Part shown: positions 15,151 to 25,700 of the stretch, in pieces | Layout of the letters: each line of letters starts with the position of its first letter | Position numbering within the stretch: position 1 is the stretch's first letter | NCBI RefSeq assembly: GCF_000233955.1 | Contig: NZ_JH376582.1 | Coordinates: 1 to 64,000 of the forward strand | Length of the DNA: 64,000 nucleotides | Reading direction: 5' to 3' | DNA from: Paraprevotella clara YIT 11840 | GTDB taxonomy: Bacteria > Bacteroidota > Bacteroidia > Bacteroidales > Bacteroidaceae | Translations under genes and position numbers: made by a program | Notes under the pieces: generated by a model | The model's database searches: none | What the model was told of the DNA's origin: nothing | Seen by the model: the letters and a program-made list of their open reading frames with translations, nothing else

Positions 15151-15285
15151 TCACATCGCCAATGCCCGCGCCAGCATCCAGACCCCCACGGCCAACACGA
15201 GGAAAACCAACCAAGGCGGCAAACCCTTCCCGTCGTCTCCCCCGCCGTCGTCAAGCATCGGCCAGTATTCATCACTCGTTCCCAT
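15151..15285 (-). CDS. 44-residue single-span membrane protein after endolysin
   Basis: ATG 15285 opens two bases after the endolysin stop. The product begins MGTSDEYWPMLDDGGGDDGK, an acidic exposed head, followed by a hydrophobic helix at about 25-42 (WLVFLVLAVGVWMLARAL) and the stop TGA. The spacing implies translational coupling to the endolysin. A small holin, antiholin or pinholin-like role is suggested by position and by the single span, but the other holin candidate at 18805 also exists. No family recognised. Confidence 0.6.
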   Translation of the reverse strand: MGTSDEYWPMLDDGGGDDGKGLPPWLVFLVLAVGVWMLARALAM

Positions 15286-15287
15286 TG

Positions 15288-15731
15288 CTATGCGATATTA
15301 AAGAACCTGTCAGCCTCCCATTTCCTACGCTTCACCAGCCCCTCCAGCTTCCGCTTCTTCCCGGCCACCGTCGCATACACCCACTTCATGAACTCCGCAC
15401 GCACCTCCGCATCAGGCGCGCAAGCCCGTATTTTCTTCAAAAGTGTGGAACCGGCCAACGCATCGCACCCAAGGTTATACGCGAAATCCACCAACGCGTC
15501 AAACTTGTTCTGCCTCTCCGTCACGCCCAGTTTGTCCACGAATGCCTCATATTCCGCCAAGTCACGCCTGAGCTGCCGTTCCGCCTCGCCCTCCGTCATC
15601 TTGTCGCCACGCTTTACGCCCGCCGTATGTCCGTAGCCTATCGTCCACACCCCCGCCGGGCAACGGTAAGCCGTGCCCCGGAATCCCTCGAAACGCTTTA
15701 TCGCCTCGATCAATGAATTACTTGCTTTCAT
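15288..15731 (-). CDS. Endolysin, T4-type lysozyme (glycoside hydrolase 24)
   Basis: The 147-residue protein opens MKASNSLIEAIKRFEGFRGT and contains WTIGYGHT: the catalytic glutamate is E15 and the active-site threonine T36, as in GH24 muramidases that hydrolyse peptidoglycan beta-1,4 links. LVDFAYNLGC matches the conserved family core. No signal peptide or SAR helix is visible, so release would need a holin. Neighbours are the small membrane protein and, beyond the Fic insertion, the spanin. Confidence 0.92.
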   Translation of the reverse strand: MKASNSLIEAIKRFEGFRGTAYRCPAGVWTIGYGHTAGVKRGDKMTEGEAERQLRRDLAEYEAFVDKLGVTERQNKFDALVDFAYNLGCDALAGSTLLKKIRACAPDAEVRAEFMKWVYATVAGKKRKLEGLVKRRKWEADRFFNIA

Positions 15732-15748
15732 ATCTCCACTTTTTTGTT

Positions 15749-15854
15749 TAACTTTGCTTCTGCCTCCCGCGAGGGACGCTTATGTAATTAATATGTTTTC
15801 ATAAAGTATTAAGATTAAGGTTAATGTGTAGGGAGGCGGCGGCCTCCCTTTTTT
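15749..15854 (+). ncRNA. Candidate antisense small RNA between endolysin and fibre genes
   Basis: On the plus strand TAACTTTG (15749-15756) fits the -7 consensus. About 75 bases on, GGGAGGC (15831-15837) and GCCTCCC (15842-15848) form a tight hairpin followed by T6 (15849-15854), a plus-strand intrinsic terminator. A second GCCTCCC at 15762-15768 near the predicted start could pair with the same GGGAGGC, giving two alternative folds. Both neighbours are on the minus strand. The -33 element is weak. Confidence 0.4.
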
Positions 15855-18298
15855 CATGCCCCGCTTCCCTTTAGTGCTTCTATTTCCTCCTTTAATGCCG
15901 AAACCTCCAACAGCAAACCGGAGATTACTTCCTGCACGGATTGGGCTGTGAAACCATCGTTGATTCCGTCATATCCGCCGACACCTTCGATGTACACGTC
16001 ACCGTTCTTCATCACCTCCATGGCGTTCTTCTGTTTTGCCGTCCCCCAATCGTTGAAATACTGCGTCCCGTTGCCGATGGAAAACAACGTCTGCTTGTCC
16101 GCAGAATCCCCTTTGTGCGATTTGTTGGACATCCCCAACGCCGTCTCGGCGAAGTTCCGCGCCACCGTTTGCCAACACAATGCCACGGAACAACCACCCG
16201 TGGACACGCAACGGTCGCCAAGGGCAACGCACCCGTCAGCACTTTCCGCGCCCGCCACGCACTCTTCCCCGGCGATGCCGAGAAATGTGGAAGTGCCTGC
16301 CGAAAGGCACAACGAACCGTTTTCCGCATAGGCTTTGAACGAGGCGGAATAATCATTGAAATCCGTGTATGGGTTCAAGCTCTCCGAGAACGTCACGGTC
16401 CCCCCTTCCGCATCCACGGACACCACTTCGGCCACGTATTCTTTTTTCGTCTCATCCGATTCGCTTGTCTTGTCTTCACTTACTGCGACCTTTCCGGCAT
16501 GGAAAAATTGTTCCGGACAGTTCTTCATCATCCAGTATCCCACTGAAGCATTCGACACAACCTTATAAGTGGTACTGTTTTTAACTCCTGTCAGGTGAAG
16601 GGCAACGTCTTGAGTTGAAATGGCCAAAGCCCCGTCTTTCACTATGGAGCGGTCGAATATGTTCCCCACCTGGAACCCGGTACCTAAAAAAGTAGTTCCC
16701 ACTTTTTCGTAGGCTTCATTGACGCACAGGTATCTTCCCACGGTACTCCGCCACTCAGTCCACTTCCCGTTTGTATATTGTCTTGTGAGGGAAAAGGGGA
16801 GTATCCTCGAATCCGAATTCTGGGAGTAATACGTCTGTATATACCCGCAATTATCCTCATCCACATACCTCACGCACATTGATTCCAAAACGAAGCCTCC
16901 CTTTGCCGGTATATTCGATATGTTTTCCGCTGTGGAGGCGTTCTTGTTCAGGTATCTTACGGTGAGTTTCGGCACGATAAGGTCATCGGCATCCACCGTC
17001 TGCCCGGAAATTTCCTTATACTCGATGGCACCACCGTCTTTCATGTTGTCAAAGGTTTCCTTGTCCTCCTTCGACATTAATCCATCCTTTTCCGCAGAGG
17101 CAGGATTTGAGATTTCCGCAATCTTGTCGTTCAACGCCTTCCCCTGAGCAGCCGACAAGGCTTTTGAAGCTTCATCCGTAGTTAGGTTGTCCACCACATC
17201 CTCCTTCGCCAACTTCTCATCCTGCAATTTCTTACCCATGGATGCCGATAATGCCTCAGATGCTGATGTAGATGTCAGGGTATTGTTTACTGATGGGATG
17301 GAATTTATAGGGTCTTCTATGCCATCAACCCTGAAACTGGAACTGCTCCCAGAAAGCACACTAATATGTACAGTTAAAATGTTACTGCTATATGCAGAAC
17401 AATAAGTGATTGATATAATATTGGGGGCAGCATACCGGACTGAACACGGACATAAATTTTTATCCGTGGACTCTGTATCAACACTAACAAAATTTAATCC
17501 TTTAGATATTAAAGATTCAAGGTCTTGTGGACTGTCTATGTTTAATGCTTTCTTAACATCATCCGAAGAAGATGACGTGCTTAATCTTTGTAGGTTCTTA
17601 AATACATGTACCCCGTACTTCTTCCCGTTGAACAGCACACTGTTCTCATCTTCGCTGAACCAGATTCCGTCAACCTTGGCCTTGTCCTCCTTGCTCATCA
17701 GCCCGTCATTGCTGGCAGATGCCAAAGAAAGTCGGACTGTGCCGTTATCAAATACGCCCGTCCACTTCGTCAGATCTTGTGGATCATACTTCATGCGGAA
17801 CCCCCTGAACTGTATTTCCATATTGTTGTTAGACTCCAGGAAATACAGCATAAAATAGTAATTGCTTGCCGAATATATACGGTAACATGTCACGGGGCTG
17901 AAATTCTCATTCGTGTCGTCCTGAACCCCGATGAAAGGTGCTTTCAGGTTACCGTCGTTATAGTTCTCCAACATTTGGGGTAGGGTACAAAACCATTCGC
18001 CACTGTTGGCCTTCTCCAGCATCGTGGAATCGTCCGAGGTTTCATTATATTTGGGATACCTCAATATGACCGGCTTACCGGCATCGCTTTCAAAGGTGAT
18101 ATCTCCAATTCCGGTCAACTTTTCCCCGTTGATGGTCTTCAAGCCGTCCTCTTTTACCAAGCCCTCGCCCACATACTCTTTCAACCTTTCCATGAGCACA
18201 TGCCCGTTCTGCACACCCTCCTGAAACGGGATACCCTCTTTCCCCGTCAGCTCCGTGCGCTCCGTAGTCTGTAATATCGTTTTTCCTTCTACTGCCAT
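15854..18298 (-). CDS. Tail fibre / receptor-binding protein
   Basis: The 814 residues start MAVEGKTILQTTERTELTGK, contain the fibre-type INGEKLTGIGDITF at about 58-71, and repeat DGLMSKEDK at about 200 and 405 as knob-like units. Near residues 690-730 a YadA-head-like stretch appears (VALGDRCVSTGGCSVAL, ETALGMSNKSHKG), then IGNG and NAMEVMKNGDVYIEG, common in trimeric fibres. The end is a coiled coil (ISGLLLEVSALKEEIEAL). It probably trimerises and binds the host surface. No reverse transcriptase or template repeat for diversification is seen. Two small proteins follow upstream in the operon. Confidence 0.8.
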   Translation of the reverse strand: MAVEGKTILQTTERTELTGKEGIPFQEGVQNGHVLMERLKEYVGEGLVKEDGLKTINGEKLTGIGDITFESDAGKPVILRYPKYNETSDDSTMLEKANSGEWFCTLPQMLENYNDGNLKAPFIGVQDDTNENFSPVTCYRIYSASNYYFMLYFLESNNNMEIQFRGFRMKYDPQDLTKWTGVFDNGTVRLSLASASNDGLMSKEDKAKVDGIWFSEDENSVLFNGKKYGVHVFKNLQRLSTSSSSDDVKKALNIDSPQDLESLISKGLNFVSVDTESTDKNLCPCSVRYAAPNIISITYCSAYSSNILTVHISVLSGSSSSFRVDGIEDPINSIPSVNNTLTSTSASEALSASMGKKLQDEKLAKEDVVDNLTTDEASKALSAAQGKALNDKIAEISNPASAEKDGLMSKEDKETFDNMKDGGAIEYKEISGQTVDADDLIVPKLTVRYLNKNASTAENISNIPAKGGFVLESMCVRYVDEDNCGYIQTYYSQNSDSRILPFSLTRQYTNGKWTEWRSTVGRYLCVNEAYEKVGTTFLGTGFQVGNIFDRSIVKDGALAISTQDVALHLTGVKNSTTYKVVSNASVGYWMMKNCPEQFFHAGKVAVSEDKTSESDETKKEYVAEVVSVDAEGGTVTFSESLNPYTDFNDYSASFKAYAENGSLCLSAGTSTFLGIAGEECVAGAESADGCVALGDRCVSTGGCSVALCWQTVARNFAETALGMSNKSHKGDSADKQTLFSIGNGTQYFNDWGTAKQKNAMEVMKNGDVYIEGVGGYDGINDGFTAQSVQEVISGLLLEVSALKEEIEALKGSGA

Positions 18299-18300
18299 AA

Positions 18301-18519
18301 CTACTTATGTTTTAATTGTTTCTTAACTGTCCTTCTCGTCACCTCTGCCATCATTACGGGACTTCCGTCAGCCCAAAGCCAAGCCTTCCCTTGCTCCAAG
18401 AGCAAGGCATTGTCGACAAGCTCATACGAATCCCCGCACTCCGTGATACCGGAAGAATTGACGCGGGCTGTACCCAGCCCCGTCATATTCAACCGTGAAA
18501 AGTTCATCCTCTCCATCAT
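18301..18519 (-). CDS. Small protein between fibre and holin, 72 residues
   Basis: MMERMNFSRLNMTGLGTARV begins a protein with a basic end (VTRRTVKKQLKHK). It overlaps the upstream gene as ATGA and is two bases from the fibre gene, so it is a real operon member. It may be a fibre-assembly or virion accessory protein; nothing in the sequence tells. Confidence 0.55.
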   Translation of the reverse strand: MMERMNFSRLNMTGLGTARVNSSGITECGDSYELVDNALLLEQGKAWLWADGSPVMMAEVTRRTVKKQLKHK

Positions 18520-18803
18520 TCCGCCTCCCTGATAGTGCCCTTCGTCACCTCCGTCATGCTCTCAATCCTGATGTGCATCGGATAAACGCCATGGCCGAAA
18601 CACCAGTCTATGAACTGGCCGGGATTGTACAAGCCCGCCGGGAGCGGGCACGACACGAACATGCCATCGTCCGAACTGCGCTGCAAAATATAAAAACCGC
18701 CGCCCGCCTTCCTTTCCAGATGAAGCGCATAGTCCGCGTTCACCGTCTCTTCCGCCACATACCTGTCACCCTGAAGGGTGAAATTCAAATTCCTAAGTGC
18801 CAT
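18516..18803 (-). CDS. Small phage protein, 95 residues
   Basis: MALRNLNFTLQGDRYVAEET begins a beta-rich protein with aromatic and glycine residues (AGGGFYILQRSSDDGMFVSC, GQFIDWCFGHGVYP). Composition suggests a small virion or fibre-associated protein. It starts one base after the holin-like gene's stop. Family not recognised. Confidence 0.55.
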   Translation of the reverse strand: MALRNLNFTLQGDRYVAEETVNADYALHLERKAGGGFYILQRSSDDGMFVSCPLPAGLYNPGQFIDWCFGHGVYPMHIRIESMTEVTKGTIREAE

Positions 18804-18804
18804 C

Positions 18805-19266
18805 TTATTTTTCCTCCTTCTTTACTGTATTATTCTCATTCTCCCTTTGAAACAGAAGCTCTGCCGCCATCTTGGCTATCTCATCCTTGTTGTCAATGAT
18901 TACTCTCATCGTCTTCTCCGCCTTCCGAAGCTCCTCCTTCTGCCATGATTTCTCCCTTACGGACACAAACTCACAGAAAATGCAGTAAGCCGTCCACAAC
19001 ATCGAGAACACCGGAATGGGAATCACCACGCAACAAAGGATGTCGATAAAACACAACGTCAGGAAAGGCGTGAAATACTTCTTAGCCTTCGTGGCCGTCT
19101 TCTTATATCCCGTAGAAGTCCGTGCCTCACCGCGTTGTTTGGCCTTTTGTACCCCCGAGACCAAATCCACGGCCATTGCACCTATCGTGGCCGCCACGCA
19201 TAACGCTATGAGTATGATGTGGTTCATCATGTGGTTTTCAATAAAATCAATAATAGCTTTCTCCAT
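18805..19266 (-). CDS. Phage holin family protein
   Basis: The 153 residues have an N-terminal membrane helix (HIILIALCVAATIGAMAVDL), a basic loop (SGVQKAKQRGEARTSTGYKK), a second long hydrophobic stretch of about 40 residues (FTPFLTLCFIDILCCVVIPI, then PVFSMLWTAYCIFCEFVSV) and a charged coiled tail. The VDLVSGVxKA motif after helix one is typical of the Bacteroidales phage holin family. It would form membrane lesions that release the endolysin. Position just upstream of fibre and lysin is consistent. Confidence 0.8.
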   Translation of the reverse strand: MEKAIIDFIENHMMNHIILIALCVAATIGAMAVDLVSGVQKAKQRGEARTSTGYKKTATKAKKYFTPFLTLCFIDILCCVVIPIPVFSMLWTAYCIFCEFVSVREKSWQKEELRKAEKTMRVIIDNKDEIAKMAAELLFQRENENNTVKKEEK

Positions 19267-19283
19267 TACAATACATTTTTCTA

Positions 19284-19374
19284 ATTAATGCCAAAGCCCC
19301 CCCCGGTCCACAAGACAAGACCCCGGCAAACGGGTAAGGCAGGCACCGCCGCCTTATACCCGTTGTTTCAATAG
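19284..19374. repeat. Gap with hairpin and degenerate copy of the 13-kb RNA motif
   Basis: ACGGGTAAGGC (19330-19340) can pair with GCCTTATACCCGT (19352-19364), a stable stem between the 105-residue gene and the holin gene. Read on the minus strand, GTCTTGTCTTGTGG followed by GGGGGGGGCTTT resembles the GTCTTGTCATGTGG ... GGGGGCTTT ends of the 13-kb element. No T-run or clear promoter box is present. Confidence 0.3.
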
Positions 19375-19692
19375 TCAGGCAGAAGCGTCTTCTTTTATCT
19401 GCTTCACTATCTGGATGGCATCCGATATGTACTTCGGAAGTTCCTCACTCTCCGGGAAGTTCGACATCGTGTAATAACCGTTCTCATAATAGATGCCGCC
19501 CAACGGGGTTTCCTGCACGCCCTTCTGCATGCCTTCCTCCATAGGGAACTCCACTTCCTCCACTTTGTTCACCGAGGCGTTCACGCGTTTCAGTTCCTTG
19601 CCGTCCGTCTCATACTCGATGTAGTACTTGGCATTTGCCGTTGTGGTCTCTCCGTTGTAAATCACCCTCGTGCTGTTTGTCTTAATCTCCAT
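19375..19692 (-). CDS. Small phage protein after tail-tip gene, 105 residues
   Basis: MEIKTNSTRVIYNGETTTAN begins a beta-rich N-terminal half; a helical end (YISDAIQIVKQIKEDASA) follows. It sits between the giant tail protein and the holin. It may be a tail-tip accessory or chaperone, but I do not recognise it. Confidence 0.58.
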   Translation of the reverse strand: MEIKTNSTRVIYNGETTTANAKYYIEYETDGKELKRVNASVNKVEEVEFPMEEGMQKGVQETPLGGIYYENGYYTMSNFPESEELPKYISDAIQIVKQIKEDASA

Positions 19693-19763
19693 AACCTTTT
19701 GTTTTTAAATTAATGAATAATGTTATTTGAATTTCGCATGTTTTTTCCGCCGGATGCCTCCAA

Positions 19764-22700
19764 TCACGCCCTGCTTATGGTCAACACCGTGCCCGACGCT
19801 TTGTACGTCGCACCGCCAGGAACGAGCAAGAGCCACACGATGTCAGGCAGCGTGCTGCTTTGTCCCGTCTGGTAGGCGTGCCATCTTGCTGCATCCACAG
19901 AGTTTGGCACGGCCACGAGTTCCACGTATGTGCAAGATGTACTTACGACAAGAGAGGTGTAGTTTTCCACCCCGTTGTAAGATATTTTTGCACCCGACGT
20001 TTGCACGCTGCTTCCACTGTATATGTAGAGGTGCGTCCCCAAGTAGTCACCGGATGTGGGCAGTGTCACAGTGCCGCGCGAACTTCCGTCCCTTGTCGGG
20101 AAACAGAAGAATCCCCCTTTCTTCAATACGTCCCTCGTCACCGTGACGCTGTTATTGTTGGGGTCCACCTGTGGTACGGTCTTCATGTAACCCGAAAATT
20201 CCCCACTTCCTATTTTCAGAACCCCGTCTGCGTCCACGCTCGCCGTCACTTCTCCGTCATTGTTCTGTATGACAAACTGGTCGCTCGTCACGGTGATTTT
20301 TTTGTTTATCACGTCTATTCCCGTGGCAAGTTCCCCGTCATGTTTCCCCTCCACGAATCCTGAAGGCAAACTTCCTGTCAAGTCCCCTTCAAAAACCATG
20401 ATGCTGTCAAAATACAACGTACGGCTTGTCGTTTGTCCCGCCGTTCCAAGGCGTAATACAAGATAATTGCTTCCACTCGGAGCGGTAACCTTATATGCTT
20501 TCCTTGTCCATGCCGATGTAAATTGAGGTTGGAAAGCTGTGAATCCAGCCAGTTCAAGCTGGTCGTTTTTTGAAAAGTAAGCCCCTGTCGCACCGCCGCT
20601 TTCTGTAAAAGTGGACGTCGCCCGTATCCACATGACTATGGTATATACTTTTCCGGAAACAACTGGAATTTGCGCACGCCCTACATATACCCATGAATTC
20701 CCTGTTACACATTGTATTTTCAAACTTTTGCTACCATGTATATGTGAGGACGTGTCAATTGAAACCGTACAATTTGACAGGTTTCGGTTCGCCAATCCAC
20801 CGTTTTCAAAACTTCCATCCGGGAAAATATTGTCCGGCCAAATACTATCCACCTTTAAAGAAATCTTGCTCGTCGTCTGCTCCAAAGTGCTCACATCCCC
20901 TTGTATGCCTTGTACCGTAGTTTTCAGACTGCTTGCCGTCTGCTCCACGGTACTCACCCTCGTGCCCAAGGAACTCACCTGCGATGCCGTGCTATTCACC
21001 TTCCCGTCAATGGCCGATATTTTGGACGTGTTGGTCTCCACTTCCTTTTCAAGACCCGTCACGGAATCAACCACGGTAGTGACCTTGGTAGACATCACGC
21101 CGAATTCATTCTCAAGCATGACGAAATCCGCATGAACCTTTTCATAAACATTCACAGCGTCACCCACGACAGGGACTCTTTGTGTACATCCCCCCATGAG
21201 TGTACTCCCGTCATAAAGGTAGAACACTATCTCCGTGGTGGATTGTGTGATGGCTACAGCTCCTGTGTAATTCTGTACCGAACTATCCTGGCCTACACGT
21301 TGGTATTTCAACGTTTTCTCCGTAGTCTCCTGTTGTGTGTTGCCCACACATTTGAATTTTTTGCAAGTCACGGACGTCGGGGTTAACTTGTTGTCCCAAG
21401 ACTTCTTCACCACATTTGCCGAAGGCTCTATGGTATAGAATACAGCATCATCCCCCTTGGGACCCGTCGCCCCGGTGGCGCCCGTGTTGCCCTTGAAAGC
21501 CACGGAAAATGAGAAATTCTTCGTGAAGGACTTCCCGTCCACGGTGATAGGCACGGTCAGCACGCCCTGTCCGGTAGTCAACGAAGAAGTGACGGACACC
21601 GTGAACGAGGCCGATGTGGTTCCGTTGCTTGAAATGCTCGTGGACATTCCCGACGGTGCTCCGGTTATAGTACCAATCGTTGCCGACACCCTTGTGGCAC
21701 CCTTGTATGCGATAACCTCGCATTTCGTGGATGCAGCGATGGCCGCGCTCGTCGTTCCTTGGAAGGCATGCGATTCGTTGCCAAGAATTACGGTGTAGGC
21801 ATCCGCGCCGTTCTTACCATCTGCACCGTCCTTTCCATTCGTGCCATTCGTGCCATCCTTGCCATTCGTGCCATCCTTGCCATTTGTCCCGTTGGTACCC
21901 GAAGAAACCTTGGCTATCGTCATCTCGTCATATACACCGCCCGATGTGCAACGTATGGTCACAGACTTCGCGCTGCCCCAAACCGTTGAATTGTTATGTG
22001 CCAAGGCATAAGTCTGCGAAGTGGCTCCCGATATGTTCGTGAAAGAAGTCTGTCCCGCCTGTTTATAGCTCCACTGGTAGCCGGATGTCCCCGTGAGGGT
22101 GGCCGTCAGCGTAATGGAGGTAGGTGTGGGATTCCCTGAAAAATTATTGGCGTATATAAACACCTGGTCGCCCGCAACCCTCACGTACTTGGCCGCCGTG
22201 CCGTCCGTACCGTAATAACTCACGGAATACACTGTCGTCGGGTCACTCTTCTTGTAAGTCGTCACCGTTTTCGTCCAAAGGTATTTACCTTTCTGTGGCG
22301 AAGGTACGGTTGCGCTCCAGCTTCCTGTCGGTGCCGTCGTGCCGGAACTGCCTATCTGGTAAGTGTTCGATACCGACACGATGCCGTCACCGTCAGCTCC
22401 TGCGGGTCCCGTATCGCCCTTGTCACCTTTGGCTCCGTTAGCCCCCATCTTACCCACGCTGTACGACGTGGATGTGGTATTGTCCGTGTAGGTTATAACC
22501 GTACGCGTCCAAAGGTACTGGTTGGCGGCCACGGAAGGGATAGAACCGCTCCACGTCCCCGTGGGCGGCGTGGTGCCCGATGTGCTTACCTGATAAGTCA
22601 CGGCGGTGCTCTTGATGCCTTTCCCGTCCGCACCGTCGTCACCTTTGAACTTAGACCACGTGTAATCCGATGGAGTATTGCTCTCTGTGGCCGTTGTCTT

Positions 22701-25700
22701 GTTTACTGCTATGCCGATGTACTGTGTCGTGGATTTGGGAGTGTCATACATCCCGCTGCCCGTCGAGTTATCGGAATACTTTATCCATGTGTAAGTGGTT
22801 TTCCCGTCAGCCCCTTTTGCCCCCGGAACACCTTGGTCGCCCTTTTCGCCTTTGATAAGTGACCATGTGTAATCCGAAGGGGTGTTGCTTTCCGTGGCGG
22901 TGGTCTTGTTATAAGCAAACCCGATATAAGTTTTTCCCGTAGGAGAGTTGCTGATGCCCGAACCCGATGCGTTGTCAGCATAGCGTATCCAAGTATAGCG
23001 GGGCGTCCCGTCCGCACCCTTTGGACCCTGTACTCCCTGTGGACCAGTATCACCCTTATCCCCATAAGTACCGATAATCACCGGACTGCTCGTATATTTC
23101 GTATCATTGGTGTAAGTCACCACCTCATAGTTCCAAAGGTACTTCTTGGAAGATGAAGTGGCCTGTACCGAAGTCGTCCATCCTGACGTTGAAGTTGTCA
23201 CTCCACTCGATGACGAAGAGGCCAAATAATATTCCGTAATGGACTTGATACCCACACCCGTCGCCCCGGTGGCGCCCGTGTTGCCAGTATTCCCGTATAC
23301 ACCTATGACCCTCTTTTTGGTCTCGCTTGTCGTGCTGTTGGTATAGGTGACAATTTCATAATTCCACAGATAACGGTTCGTGGCAGTCATTGTCGGCACC
23401 GTATCGCTCCACGATGTCGGCGCGGTGGTGTTCGATGCGGATACGGCATACTTGTTGGTTATGGACTTGATGCCCACTCCGTTTGTGCCGTCCGCTCCGT
23501 CCGCTCCCGCCTTTACTTTATATACAGAGAATACCGCAGATAGGTCTGTCTTTCCGCTCTTCTTGGCCGTGACTGTCACCGTGCCAGTATCCGCGCTTAC
23601 CCCCGTGACCGTGATTTGTCCCGTCGATGAGTTCACGCTTCCGGAACATCCGGAGAATGCACCCGTAAACGCCCAACCCGTATCAGGTTCCGTGCCATAA
23701 TATACCGTGGCCTTGCTGCTCGGGAATCCGCCGGTCACGTTCCCCGAAGCGTCACACGACACCGGGCCGCCGTCGTTGTCCAAGTCCAGATAGTAATGCC
23801 CCGCACGCGCGGCATCCTCCACAGCCTGATTCGCCTTGTTCGTCGCATCGTCCGCAGCTTTCTTGGCCGCAGCGGCAATCGCATCGAGGATGGTCTTCCG
23901 CGCATCGTAGTAGGCCGATATGTTCGCGTAGTCACTGCCCACCGTGATATATTCCGGTGATGAAGCCGTATATTTCGTCAGGGCAGCGTTGGCAAGGTCA
24001 TAGGCCGACTTGTAAGCCGTGGTGGACACGGCATAGCGTGAGGCGTTGGCAGTAATCTCCCCGTATTCCGAACGGATGTCCGCTTGCTGCTGTTTCAGGG
24101 CTGTCTTTTCGATGGGGGATATGAGGTTGTCGCTCTTGATGTTCGCCAGCTCCTTGTTGGCATTCGTGGCATCTACCTGCGCGTTCTTGGCCGCTTCCGC
24201 CGCGTCATCTGCCGCCTTTTGGGCATCCTCTATCATCCCGTTCACGTCCTCTATGGCGGGAGACCACGCCGTAGCAACGTTCCCTTTTTCGAGCTTCATG
24301 TTTTTGATACATATGTAACTTAATGAGTTGAAAGGGAATCCGAAATACAACACTTGGGAATCCTTTGAGGACAGGCCGTTTGTCACAAGGTTCAATGCCA
24401 CGTGCTTCTTCTTGTTGGCCTCGAAGCTGAACGAAGGACTGTTGGTAAGGTCCCCTTTGAAATCAGTATTCTTTATTCCTAGTAATGACTTGTTTGATGC
24501 GTTTGAAAGGATGTCGAAGCTCAACGTATAGGTGGTGTCGGCTTCAAGCAAATCCAATGTCCCGTTGAGGTTATAATAAAAAATACTCCAAGAAGAAGGT
24601 TTTTTTATCAACTCTATCTTCACGCCTTTCACTCCCGAATCTACCCATTCGGAGACAACGAAGTTCCCCGTCCCCTCATTCGTATTTGCGTACCACCTTT
24701 TCTTCCCTTGGTTGGTCTCCATAAGAATGTTACGTCCACCGACTTCAATCCCCGCCACCACCTTGTCCGCGTACGCCTTCGCTGCGTCCGAGATGGCCGA
24801 CAGGGCGGCACTCTTCTGCGTATAGTACGCCGTGCGCTTCGTGGAGAAGTCCGAAGGGATGGCCACGGTCTCCGAAGAGGAAGACACCACGCCGTTGATG
24901 GCCGTCCGGTAGTTCGTGTAAGCCGTGTTATAGGCCGTAGGAGTGCCGAGGCCGTACTTCGTGTAACCGTCCGTGACCTGCGTCTTGTCCCCGTCGATGC
25001 GGGCAAGCTCCTCCTTCAACTGTTTCTTTTCAGAAGGGGAGAACTTGCCGTCGGCCGCCCATTCGTCCATGCGCTCCTTCTCGGCGTCCACGTCCGCCTG
25101 CGCCTTGTCGGCGGCATTCTTCGCCGCCGCCGCGTCCTCTATGGCCTGCGAGGCGTTCTCCGCCGCCGCGTCAGCCGCCTCTTGCGCGTTGTCGGCCAGT
25201 TCCTTGGCCTTGGCCGATATGGCGTTCAGCAAGTCCGTGCGTGCGTCATAGTAAGCCTTGAACTTCGCCCTGAACTCCGTGCCCGTGATGTTGCTCGTGG
25301 AGCTTAAATCTGACAATAGGGGCGTTATATACGTGCTTAATGCCGTGTATGCAGAGCCGTAGGCTGTCTTGGATACGCCGAACTTGTCAGCCGAAGCGTC
25401 GTTTTTAGGCTTCTCGGACACTATCACGTCCCATTCCTTCTTGGTCTGCTGTTTCTCCTGCGCCGTGAGCTTGTTGTCGTTGGCGATGTCCGAAAGCATG
25501 GAGTTCGCCTCGTCGGCATCGGTCTGGGCGTTTTTCGCGGCAGTGGCCGCATTGTCTGCGGCAGTCTTGGCCTCTATGGCCTTTTGTGCCGCCTCGCTCG
25601 CCGATTCTGCCGCCTCATCTGCCTTCGCGGCAGCGTCGTCTGCCGCCTTTTTCGCCGCGTCCGACGCTTCCTTGGCCTTTGCGGCGATGGTATCCAATAT

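Noticed and set aside
15854-18298. Possible diversity-generating retroelement acting on the fibre gene
   Set aside because: No reverse transcriptase gene and no template copy of the fibre's 3' end is seen in the window.
21400-24000. Short tandem repeats in the giant tail gene considered as a CRISPR array
   Set aside because: The repeats are in-frame collagen-like and module repeats of a protein; there are no unique spacers of constant length and no cas genes.
24708-25307. Long Arg/Leu/Val-rich frame on the plus strand and similar ones at 25.4-26.4 kb
   Set aside because: They mirror the Ala-rich coiled-coil repeats of the giant tail protein; periodic codon use gives open shadow frames.
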